Assembly: GCF_023973825.1 (NCBI RefSeq)
Contig: NC_090125.1
Coordinates: 1,820,928 to 1,884,927 of the forward strand
Reading direction: 5' to 3'
Length of the DNA stretch: 64,000 bases
Source: Plasmodium brasilianum
Lineage: Eukaryota; Apicomplexa; Aconoidasida; Haemosporida; Plasmodiidae
Every line of letters starts with the position of its first letter. Position 1 is the stretch's first letter. The notes beneath the pieces were generated by a model that was not told the DNA's origin, did no database searches, and worked only from the letters and a program-made list of their open reading frames with translations. The position numbers and the translations under genes are program-made. Positions 11,500 to 23,200 of this stretch are shown here, piece after piece.

Positions 11500-14400
11500 T
11501 CAAGATAATGTGCTTGCAGATTCTTTAAAATAGAAGAAAATGTTCGATAAATAGATCCTAAAATCTTTTAATAAAAATGAGCATTTTATATGCATTTCAT
11601 CAAAATGATCACTCTTTCGTAGTTCTTTTTCTAATTCTATTTTTAATTTTCTATTTTCAATTTTGCTGAAGGACGAAATAAAATGTATGTAGCATTTGAA
11701 AAATTCCATACATAATATAATGCCAGTAGCATATAATTCACCGTTTGTGCTTACCTTCGTTTTCAGCAACTTGTGAACCTTAAAAGGGAAGTATTGCGTG
11801 CATAAACATGTGTAAGCGTATATACATACATACATACATATATTATTCATGCCATAACATTATATCGAATCGATGTACACGTACATTAATCTGGATATGA
11901 ATATTTCCACAGATACATGAGGATGACTTACCAAAAACAACTGCCTACATATCAGGAGAGTTAAATTTCTTGCGTGCTGCAAAGTTTTTACGCGCACTAG
12001 AAGGTACAAAATTATATTTACGATGATATGAATTATATCAAATTTACAGCATTTATTTTTTTTTATTGCATTTACGATAAATTTAAATGAGAACATATCA
12101 ACAAAATGATAGGAAAAATAGGAAATATTCTTTAAACTTATGGTAAATATATTTCCACTTGTTATGACTTGTTTTTCTTTTCCTTTATGTGGGTATATTC
12201 CCCTTTTAATTTCAACATTTAATAAAATAAACTTGTTTGTAAGAAGTATTTTATAAATCCTTTTATTAAATGTAAAAGTGATTGGTATTTGAAACAAAAT
12301 ATTAGTTTCCTTAAACTCTTGTTCATAATTATCATAATAAAAATGTCTTTGAGTAATTAATAATTTATTCCTTTTTTTTAAAAATTTAAAAAAGATCTTC
12401 GGAGGGCCAACAATGTTTATATAATTTTCGAGAATATTTTTCAAATTGTTTTTCTTCACGTACGCTACTTTTGCCTTCTTCGTGATACTCTGTACGTTTA
12501 CTCGTGCAAAGTTGTCTAGGCTTTTTTCATTCCTTGCGTTCGTTCGGATGTTGGAACATTTTTCATTTTTTTGGCTCTTTTTCCACCTTTTGTTAATTTT
12601 CCCCTTATATATTGTAACCCCTCCAAGGGCTCTATACCTTCTATGTATTTTCCTATAATAGGTTAGAAAGTACTTCTTAAAAGATGGTTTTAAAAAGTTT
12701 GACCAGAAAAGCGGAATGATCACAGAATTGTAAGTACTTGCAAAATTTTTATTTTTCCTGTGTGCTTTTTTTTTTTTCGTATAATTTATCCATTTTCTTT
12801 TACATGCTGATTTAACCCTTATTAGCTTTACGAAGCTTCTTGTGAAAAATTTTTTTTTTTTTTTGATAAATTTTATTACCTGTTCAGCTATTTTTCTATA
12901 TTTATGGCAATTAAGGAAAAAAGGTTTAATGCGAAAAAGTTGGAAAAAAAAATGAAAAAGAGTTACAATTTTGCTCCAGTTTATAGAACGATTGTAAAAA
13001 GTGAAATATAGCAAATTCATGATCGTATCAAAGTGTGGTCTCGACACGATACTTATAATTTTAAAAACGTACATTCCTTTGTTGTATGTGAGAATGTTGT
13101 AAAAATGGTGCACGTCCCTTACGCGTAGGTTTTCCAAGGTAGCTGTTGCTGTTGGTGAACCCCCTTTTCTGCTTATGACTCTAGGACAGTCATGAAGTTT
13201 GTATAAGTTACTATCTATGTTCAACGCATGGTTGTAAGCATTCAGAACATCCGTCGTTAGGACGTAGAAGTAATATTCAAGCGTAATAAAAATAAATACT
13301 GTCAATTTTATATGCTTCCTATTTTTCAATTTTTTCAAAATATATTTAGTATATTTTAATTCATAATATCTTGTTAGCCCTTCCTTACACCATAAATATT
13401 TTTCTTTTCTAAAATATAGGCAGTTTCCCCAAAGGGTATGAAAAATTTCATGAACAATTAATTTGACTTGTAAGAAAAGTTTATCCAAATTGTCATTTTC
13501 ATTTTCCTCATTGATTTGAATAAATGATATAAGAAACGTAACACAGTTGTAATTTTCTTCACCTGCATATTTGTACTTATTTAATAGTATACATTGTAAG
13601 AAGGTATTTTGTAACAACTTTTTTCTAAATATACTTATATTCATGAACATTAACAATATCTTACTTAAAATTTTTGTAAAATATGAGTACTTACTCATTT
13701 CATTTTTTCTATAATTTTCAATATATATAAAAATAGGAAATCCTTTAATTTTAAACTCTATTTTGTGATATATTCCAATGAATAAACAAAAAGTGTAATT
13801 TGCTATTTTACTTGTAGTATAAAATTCGAAAGTTATATACTCTTTTTCTTTCTTCACTTGGTTTGTAATTTTTTTACACAATTCTTTTCTACATGTTCCC
13901 CCCTTTGTCCGTTTTCTTCTTGCGTAGTTACTCTTTATACAGGTATGCTCCTCAAGTCGATGCCCGTACTCAGGACGCTGCACGTAACCGAAGCAACTAC
14001 ATAAAAGAAAACAAGTAAAACACTCGTTGCACTTACTGTGGTACACCCCTTTTAACTTAGTGTTACTCACCACTAGATTGGATGGCCTTAAAAGTTTAAC
14101 AGCACTCCTTTTCATCCTTTTCCTCTTCTCACCTTTGTAAAACTCCCTTTCATCTTCGTATTTTTCTTTCCCTTTTTTCACATTGGATCTGCATGACCAT
14201 TTAGTACCTCTCAAGTGTAAATTAACGTAGGGCATAAAAAAGGAAAAGTCGTCTCTTTTTTTTTTTTTTTTTTTATATAGTTAGACTTAATTTCAAACGA
14301 TAATTTTAATTTAAATTTGACTCTATGAATAGTACTCTGTATACATGGAAAGATTGAAGGAAGGAAAAAGAATTCACAAAAAGTGTTTATATACGTATAG

Positions 14401-14898
14401 GTATGTTTATCCTCAAATTTCATTTTTTTAAAATCAAAATTTAATGTCTTCTTTTCCGCATTTTGAAAACATAAGTGGTAACAGTTGTTGTGGCTAGTAG
14501 TTATCCCATCCTTTATATTCTTGTTATTTTTACTAATTAATGAATTTTTCTTTTTATTTAAATTTTTCAAAACATTTGAAATATATATACCTTCTACTTT
14601 ATTCTCATCATTTTCGTTATAAAAAAAAATAATAAGTCTATATATACCTTTTTCATTAAGCTCTTTCATGTGAATGTCAAAATAGCTTCTCCCCTTTTTT
14701 ACATCATCTTTTGTTATTATTGTATATATATCACAAGACGGGTTGGTAAGCACACATTTCAAAATATGGAAATGTTTTGTGTCGCTATAAATTCTTATCT
14801 TCTTTTCACTCTCTGCTTTTTTCAAAAAATGTATTTCAGAATACCCATAATATTTTAAACAGGGTTTTAATTTTAAAAAGAGTAAATGAACACTATAC
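11500..14898 (-). CDS. M1-family zinc metallopeptidase, frame broken at a poly(A) tract, 5' end uncertain
   Basis: Three coding blocks on the minus strand form one M1 peptidase of roughly 1,080 residues. Block 1 (14898 down to about 14275) follows a good acceptor and has the M1 N-terminal beta domain (SIFPCIQSTIHRVKFKLKLS resembles the RR-x-FPC-x-DEP-x-x-K segment). Block 2 (to 11932) holds HEIFH at 13438-13452 with a third zinc-ligand Glu exactly 18 residues on (13381-13383), in the context LWCKEGLTRYYE. Block 3 (11778-11500) joins in phase 0 through a GTAAGT donor. AGEEN at 13552-13566 sits where M1 enzymes carry GxMEN, 33 residues before the zinc motif. Blocks 1 and 2 are in different frames across a 19-nt poly(A) tract at 14256-14274. 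A first exon near 15184-15040 encoding a basic leader is possible but not proven. Confidence 0.75.
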
Positions 14899-15427
14899 CT
14901 GCACGCAAAAGAAGAAGAAAAAAAAAAAAATAATAAAAAAAAAAAATAAAGATGATCACTTCCGATATTTGGTTATAACACTACCCCATTTTTTATCAAC
15001 CTACAAATGATGCTATATATATATATGTACATACATATGCATACATATACGTACATACACGTGTACGTATATATTTCTCTATCTTTTTGTGGCTCTTTTT
15101 CAGCAAATACATTAAAGGTTTTATTAGTCTGTTTGCTCTTATATGTTTTCTTAAATGGTACAAATGTAGCTGTTTTGTGTTCATTATACTTTTTTTTTTT
15201 TTATTATACTTAGGTAATTAAAAAGTAAAACGAGAATTATGAAAAAGAAGAAAAAGAAGAAAATAAAGATAGTAAAAGAAACAAGAAAATTAAAAAAAAT
15301 ATATTAACCATAAAATTACAAAAAGGATTAAATAAATAAACACTAAAAGAAACATATACATATATTACATATATATACATAAACATGCATACATATCAAT
15401 GTGAACATTTTTTAAAAAGGGCTCCTA
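14899..15427. other. Intergenic region, possible first exon of the M1 gene
   Basis: The stretch lies between the M1 coding blocks and the 3' end of the next minus-strand gene. A minus-strand open stretch from an ATG at 15184 encodes a basic, histidine-rich leader-like sequence (MNTKQLHLYHLRKHIRANR...) and has a GTATAT donor in the phase needed by the acceptor at 14899-14900. This is a candidate only. On the plus strand, a short hydrophobic frame at 15103-15213 has an acceptor-like start but no partner exon. Confidence 0.3.
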
Positions 15428-18400
15428 TTAAAAAAAGGAAGAATTATTAACTAATCGATGTGGAAATTTTCGTTGCTTAAAATATGCTAAAAAAAAAAAA
15501 AAGAAAAAAAAATGCACATACGTATGCATATGTTTATGCATGTATGTATATATATGTTGGTATACGTATATACGTATATGAGCATATGCACAAGTATTAC
15601 ATGTCGACGCTTACAACATATATTTGAGCTTCATTTCTGCATATACACATGTACACATATATATATATAGGTATATATGCATATGCAAAAGTATGTTATA
15701 TGCAGGTGTATCAATGTGTTGCTCACCTTTAAAAGCTTGATAGGCTTTACTGTTCGAAATAAAACAAAAAGCTGCGGGGAGAGGGGGAAAAAAGAAGAAA
15801 AAAAAGGAAAAACAATAAGGGAAAAAATGAAAAGCGAAAAACGAAAAGCGAAAAACGAAAAACGAAAAACGAAAAATGCAAAACGAAAAACGAAAAATGC
15901 AAAATGCAAAATGAAAAACGAAAAATGCAAAATGAAATAAGCAGGGCCACATATAATATGGTGATACACAAAATTCTTCTTTACATTTTGTTAGCTTACT
16001 GTGACATATAAAACAATATCAAAGGAAATGTCAAAAAAAACATACAAAAACTCATGTGAGCTGTATAAATCAATATTCGATGGAGATAGGCACAAAACTT
16101 TGTAAATAATTAACAAAATGGGCTTAATTATTACAGCAAAAAATATGACCCTATATTTTCTGTTAATTCAAAGAAGACAGAAATGAAAATAGATAAGGGG
16201 AAAGGAAATATGATAAAAAAATGACAAAATAAAGAGATAAAAAATGACAAAATAAAGAGATAAAAAATGACAAAATAAAGAGATAAAAAATAACAAAATA
16301 AAGAGATAAAAAATAACAAAATAGAGAATAAGGCAAAAAGGGAATTTAAAAAAAAAAAAATATATGTGCACAAGTATTCCATTTATTACGACGTTTAAAA
16401 AAAACAATGGCTGCAAACTGGTTGGGAATTAATAAAGTATATCACGTTTGGACAAAATTTAGCAAAATTGTAACAAAATGCAGTGATATCTAGCAAAATG
16501 ACAAAATTAACGTCAATAAAATTTTTTTTAACAATTTCGTTGTTTTTTATTTCTACTTACTTGTATATATCATATTTTTTATACAACTCAGCAACATGAA
16601 AAGATAAATTTTCTTCTGATAAACGTGCCTGAATATTTAACAGTAAAAGAAGAACAAAAATTTTAATTGTACGCACACAAAAACGCTCAAATTTTGCACA
16701 ATTACGTTTTAAAATAATACAAATAAACGTAAATGATATTATTAGGAATTGCATTTTTTTATCCACATTTCATGATCCATTTTTGTTTTTACCGAAAGGA
16801 ACGTTGAGGTAAAATTTATGGCAATAAAAATAAATAAATATGCAAAGGCTTGGAGTATATATCGGGGGGCCTAATAAGTGGGAGCAAGAAGAAATTGTAA
16901 AATGAAGAAGTGTATAACTGCACATATACGTATATACGTGTGTACACATGTGGGAAAATCCCTGTTGCCGCTGCAAATACGAACGAAAGAAATTTCCACT
17001 TCCATTTCCATACATACACACACAAATGTGCACAGCCCATATTTCTTACTTGAAAATTTCCCAAGAATATTTCAAATATTCCTGTGTAAAAGGAAATGAC
17101 TGAAAAACAAATCATAAACTGTATCTCTATTCTGCTTAGGTGGCTCCTTATGTACATGTCGCCTTAAGAACGAAGCAAAGTATAGAAGTTAAATGAAAGG
17201 AGGAAAAAAAAAAAAAAAAAAAGTAATTAGACATATCACAACATCAAAAAATAAATAAAAAAAGAAAAATACTCTTTACCTAGAGAAACTTGCAAATATA
17301 TTATGAAGGAAATTATCTCTTGAATTTTCTTCATGATATTTGCCGATACCCTAAAACGGAACAAAAAAAAATAAAATATATAAAATATAAAAATAATAAA
17401 AGGACAAAATAATTAAAGGACAAAATAATAAAAGGGCAAAATAACAAAGTAAGTCATGAGCATAGCACAGTAGTGGGAACAAACAGGGACGAGCATGACA
17501 AGAATAGCAAAATTTGCTAGCCAAGGTACAACCGTTTTGTGTCGTCTTTCCTACCAAAAGTACAGGTACATATATCCCTTATCTCTTATGAAATTTACAT
17601 TTTTATAATTAAAATATGTTGAAAGAAGAAAGAACAACATATTTAATATCATAAATAAATCTGACTTTTCTCTATATTTAATAAAATATAATATTAATAT
17701 TACTAATATAATTAGTAGTATAATGGTTGTAAAATAAAGTACATTGGGTATAAAAAGAAAATCGTGCGATAAATGTTTTGTTTTATAATCATAAAAAACA
17801 ATATTCCCTTTTAAGTTAATTTTTAATTTATTATTATTTATTAAAAATAACATATATCTATTTTTTTGGCTAATTTTTATGGTTTTCTTAATTATTCCTT
17901 TATTTAATGGATAACGTTTAATACTATTGAAGTGAGATGTAAATATATAATTTTCATCATTTTTTAACGAAGGTTCTAGTTTATTTTTCAGTCTTATATA
18001 ATTTAACCACTGATCCGCAGTTATGAGAATTAGAAATAGGTTATTCGACTTGTAGTCAGCGGTCCAGTCGAGTTCGTTCTCTACCGTTCCGTCGTTGTGC
18101 CTGTTATCCTTAGCGTTATTATAGCTATTATTGCTACTGTTATGAGCTTTAATGATCAATTTATTTTTATCCCCATAGTTACAAATACTCTTACTTACCC
18201 CCCGTTTACTAAAATATTCTCTTTCAACATTAAAATTATTTAGTATGTTTATTGAGTTCTTATTTGCCTTTGCTAATATTTCTTGATTTTTGCTTTTCTT
18301 TTTTACCAGTTTGTTTTCCTTAAAATCAATTGTCATGTCGATGTTTATTTCTCCTAAAAAGCGGGAATTCCATGAATATGCTTAGGTATAGAAACATACA

Positions 18401-18891
18401 CACAAGCATTTAAAGCAAACACACAGAAGGCACACGCAACAAATGCGTATAGCACGGATGTACTTTTTCAATGTTTTTTTTTTTTTTTTTTCGCTTTAAT
18501 ATATACCCTTACAAATGTACGTACGAACATTCAATGTTCTAACTTGTCACACATGTATACATTATATGGATTTACATACATATGTAAGTATTTGCATGCA
18601 TACATTTTGTGTGTATATACATATATAAATATACACATATATATACATACGTACAGGAGCATATATGCATATACGCGGTACAGTACCTTCATCGACCGAA
18701 AAGAAATACGACGGTTTAAAATTGTAATAGCTTGCGGCTAACAAATGTTCATTTTTATATAAAAATATAAATAAGTCATCTTTGTCAGCTACATTGATGT
18801 TTAATATGTAACCCTTACATTTGTTAATACAAATGAAACATATGAATAGTAATAATATACCTATGTTAAAATAACGCGTTTTCAATCTCAT
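15428..18891 (-). CDS. Secretory-pathway 7TM-like protein (GOST/serpentine-receptor-like), nine exons
   Basis: I rebuilt nine exons: 18891-18687, 18353-17555, 17350-17280, 17162-17050, 16628-16561, 16417-16390, 16097-16000, 15749-15727 and 15486-15428 (TAA). All phases agree and the product is 487 residues. It starts with a signal peptide (MRLKTRYFNIGILLLFICFI), then a luminal region of about 210 residues with an Asn-rich insert. After LFIPNVLYFTTIILLIILVI come further hydrophobic helices (FMILNMLFFLLSTYFNY, IQEIISFIIYLQVSL, IEIQFMICFSVISFYTGIF, PLFFLNVF, MSFCMFFLTFPLILFYM) and a short basic tail (KQRKFPHRLVNN). The signal peptide, N-terminal luminal domain and C-terminal helical bundle, plus a polar loop NVNFIRDKG after the second helix, resemble GOST-family (GPR107/GPR180/TMEM87) proteins. 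Family membership is inference. The very small exons 6, 8 and 9 are the least certain. Confidence 0.62.
15825..15945. repeat. Intronic GAAAAA(C/T)G repeat
   Basis: An irregular tandem array of GAAAAACGAAAAATGC-like words lies in the intron between exons 7 and 8 of the 7TM-like gene. It leaves long open frames on both strands that are not genes. Confidence 0.8.
16200..16330. repeat. Intronic AAAATAAAGAGATAAAAAATGAC repeat
   Basis: About five copies of a ~23-bp unit lie in the intron between exons 6 and 7 of the 7TM-like gene. Confidence 0.8.
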
Positions 18892-19452
18892 CTTTTCATG
18901 GCATTTTTATAACATATAACAAAAAAAAAAAAAAAAATATATATATAAATATATATATAATAAAACATTTTTTTGGAAATCTATTTTTTTTTATTTGATT
19001 TTATTATTAGTTTACAATTTTTTTTTTTTTTTTTTTAAAAAATAGCATAGGTTTTTCTAATTAACTTTTATTAACATATTTATGTGCAAAGAACAAAGAA
19101 GAAAGCAGTATACGACGAATGATAACTCAAAAAAGTTTAAATAACTTGAATTTTGTATGATAATTCTAATGCGCGTATATACTTATATATGCACATACAT
19201 AAGTATAATATATATATAAACATGTACATATATAAAAAACATATACATATATAAACATATACATATATAAAAAACATATACATATATAAACATATACATA
19301 TATAAACATATACATATATAAAAAACATATACATATATAAACATATACATATATATGGATAACGTAAAAACGTAAACTTAAAAAAAAAAAACTGCCCACA
19401 CAGTACAAATATTTAACGTACAATATTTATATAATATTTTGAAATTTTACGG

Positions 19453-19486
<34 letters not shown>

Positions 19487-20210
19487 TGCAAAAACGACGT
19501 AAAATAAATAGAAGTAAATTAAAAGTGACGTAAAAAAATAGGGGGAAATAAAAGAAATGGAAAAATAAAGCAGCAGTAGTATTCAGAGAAGGGTAAAATA
19601 AATTCCAGGAAAAAGAGATGAATAAAAGGGAAAAGTGTTTGAAATTAACATACATGCACAGTGCAGGTAAAAACAACGAAGTTAAATAGAATCAAACAAA
19701 AAACAATTTCGTACTGCTACAATTTTTATAATGAATTTTTTCGACACTTTTTAAAAATATTCTTCCTTTTACTAAAATACATTCATAATAAAAAGTAAAA
19801 AAGAAAAAAAAATAATAATAATAAAATATAAAATAAAATGACTGTAAAAGACAAACGAAAAGTGAACGTAAGCAAAGGTTATAAACCTAGATCTTTTAAA
19901 AGATTAAGCGTATAAACAGAGACAGGGAAGCGCGTATACGTAATATATATATACACACACACATTTGGTTACTATGCCGAAGGAAAATAAATCTAGCATT
20001 TTTATCCTTTTAATCAGCCAAAAAAAAATAAATAAATTATAAAATAGAAAAATAGAACAATAAAAAAATAAAAATATATAAAATAAATAAATAAATAAAT
20101 ATATATATATATATATATATGTGTGTATATACATATATACATACATATATACAAATAAATAAACGAATAAAAGGCAAGAAAAAAGAAAATAGCAAAAAAA
20201 AAGGCTTTCC
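18892..20210. other. Intergenic region, 1.3 kb, microsatellite-rich
   Basis: The region lies upstream of the 7TM-like gene and downstream of the histone deacetylase, both on the minus strand. It contains a CATATACATATATAAA array at about 19220-19355, poly(A) tracts and a (TA)n run near 20100-20120. No gene is seen; the long frames on both strands are repeat products. Confidence 0.65.
19220..19355. repeat. CATATACATATATAAA microsatellite
   Basis: Tandem variants of CATATACATATATAAA and its AAAA-extended form make up this stretch. Confidence 0.85.
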
Positions 20211-23200
20211 TTAACTCTTCTTGGGCTTCCACAAATTCCTGAATTCAAATTTCGTATTTGGGTGCCTATATAATGTGATAAACAAAAAAAAAAAAAAAAA
20301 AAAAAAGATATATAAATATGCTTTGCCAAACTAGTCATATATATATAAACATTTGCGCACACATGTAATCACGCAAGCAGGAATAAGCGCATGACTTATG
20401 CATCCTCGCATAGAGATGTGTTCTTTGTTTTAAGTTTTATGCGTGGTAAAAAATTAGGTAAAACAAAGCGTATATTATGTTCATGTATATGCGCACGTAC
20501 ACATATATACTTCCATAGATATATACATAAGCATAACCGTATATATATATGACGCCTATTTTTTTCGTTTATAGTTACCGCTGAGCGAGGTCGGATGCCA
20601 AATTGGAAAAATCCGATGGGCTGTTCAAAGTAGAGAAATAATGATTTGCTTCTTCTGACAAAGTGCGAGTGTCCTTATTATTACAATTTTTACATTCAAC
20701 CAAATTAATTTTAAAATGGCTCATTACTTGATAAAAGTACGACTCATATGGTAATTTAATCTCTTTCATTCTGGAAAAATCTATATTTCCTTGATTTAGT
20801 AAATTTTCGAAATATAATTTGTGTTTAACTAAAAGGCTATTTACCTTCCTTTTCATTTTATTCTCTTTCTTGTCAAATTCTTTCATATAATTCTTATATT
20901 CAGTTACTTGTTCTGTTAAATGCAAATTTTCGGTTTCCCTTGTTTTTTCTTTAAAAACAGTAAAGTAATTTGTAAACATAATATGTATTTTATTTTTTCC
21001 TACACTGATATGAGGAAATCGGAGGAAAGAATTTCTTCTGACTTTTTGATTTTTTCGGCTATTTTGGTTATTTTGTTTTTTCTGATTATTTTGATTTTTC
21101 ATATATTTCACATTCATATCACCACGTGTGGCCAAGCAATTTGCGCAATTTGCGCAATTTGCATCCTTCCACGCTCCTTTTAAACAATTTGTGTTAGCTG
21201 TTGTTTCCTTGTACTGGTCTGGGATAATACTGCCACATGCTTTTGTTACGCTTCCATTTACACGCCCATTTATGCATCCATTTATGCGTCCATTTGTAAT
21301 ACTACCAATAACTCTGGGCGTCTTTGAGCCCGTTCTTCCACTGTTAGCACGCTTCTTTTTATGCGATACGAAGTACATATCACTGTAGTAGAAAGACAGC
21401 ACGTGCTCCAGAACAGACAAACTAAAGACGGAAGCCATATCATTTGAAGTGTTATATCCACCTTCCAAAACACTTATTATTGGGAAATGTAATTGATTTT
21501 GTAAGGATACAATTAAATTTGTCAAGTAGAAATATGTGGATGTATTTTTCTTAACAAATCCATTGTTAACATAATCTAATTTATGACCATCAAAACCAGC
21601 TGATAAGAATAATAATTTGGGTTTAAAATGATATAAATGAATCAAAATATTGTTATGAAATAATTGTAAAAATTCTTGCTCGTTCATATTTTTTTTTAAG
21701 GTAACATTAATTATATAAGGTTCCAACTCAACTGTATCATAACCAGTTCCAGGATAAAAATAACCATCAAACGCATGAATGGAACTAAAAAAAATATTTT
21801 TCCTGTCATTTTGATCCCTCCATCCTTTCCAACTATATATATCAACATAATTATTAACTCTTATTTTTTTTAATCCTAAATTTCTAATAATTTGTTCTGT
21901 TCCATTACCATGATGAATGTCAAAATCGATGATTGCAATTCTTTCATATTTTTCATATTTATATTTCGCATATGATATACCTATAGCTATATTATTTAAA
22001 ATACAAAACCCTTGACTTCCTGCTGCTCTATCTTCATCGGTTAAATTAAATTGTGCTGCACCAAATGTTCCTAGGTGATGTCCAGGTGGTCTAACTACAC
22101 AAAAAATTTTTTTTTTTTTTTTTTTTTTTGAAATATACATAATCAACTGCTTTTAAAACGACACCACTTGCATTTAGTGCACAATTAAAAGAATGTTTAT
22201 TCACAAATGTGTCATTATCTATTAGTACTAATTTTTCAGTTTTTTCCCTTCCAATACTCATACTACTCCACCTTCTAATGTTATTCCTCACTTCTACATT
22301 ATCCTTCATGTATACTGTATTACTATAACTTGGTACTTTTTCATTCGATTTACTGTTTCCCTCTGATATTTCCTCACTACGTTTTCTCTCGTAAGAGTAT
22401 TCCTTACAAGTACGCTCTGTGTGTGAGCCCTCATTGCTTATTTTGGGTTCGTGATAACCATCGTTTGATTTTTCCTTTTTATGATAATCATCCTTCAATT
22501 TTTCCCTTTCGTTATAACCATAATTAAATATATTTTTTTCCTTTGCTTCGTCAGCAGTTCCCATCGCGTGTCCTTCCCCAGTATTAGCACCTCTAATATT
22601 GTTGTTATCAACATGGACATTCTGCATGCTACCATTTTTCATATCACCACTCACATTATTACTTCCACTCTGAGCATTTTCCCCCGCTCCTTCACACAAG
22701 CCTCTAATATCGTCATTGTTTGCCAGCATTAGCAAATGCTCTAAAGCCTTGTGCTCAGTACTACTATTGTTATATTGCGCCGACATGGTTAAATAATTTT
22801 TTTTTTCTCTTTTTGTTTGTTGTAAAAAGTTGTTATATGTATCATCATATTCATTTAAAGTGCATCTCTTCATTTTATGCAACAACATTTTTAAGTAGGA
22901 TATGTCATGTACTCTTAAGATATCACTAGCCACAGCTTTTCTTTGAATCCTCCTTAATTTAAAATTAACAAATGTATTCATCTTTAATATTCCATGTTTA
23001 TCTGAAATTAATACATCTAATCTACTAGAATTTTCTGGAATGTTACTTTTAATTTTGTTCCTTATATATGGATAGTCACTTGGTTCTGGTACAAAAATAT
23101 GTTTTACACATTCATTAGAATAAAATATTTCTAATCTATTATCTTTGTTTATTCTTTTTTTTATAATATAATTGTTTATAAAGTTTACACTTTTTCTTTT

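Noticed and set aside
15007..15213. Short plus-strand hydrophobic frame with an acceptor-like start
   Set aside because: No partner exon, no conserved residues, and the same DNA can serve as a first exon of the M1 gene on the minus strand.
15611..15971. Several Phe-rich minus-strand and Lys-rich plus-strand frames
   Set aside because: Products of the GAAAAACG repeat inside an intron of the 7TM-like gene.
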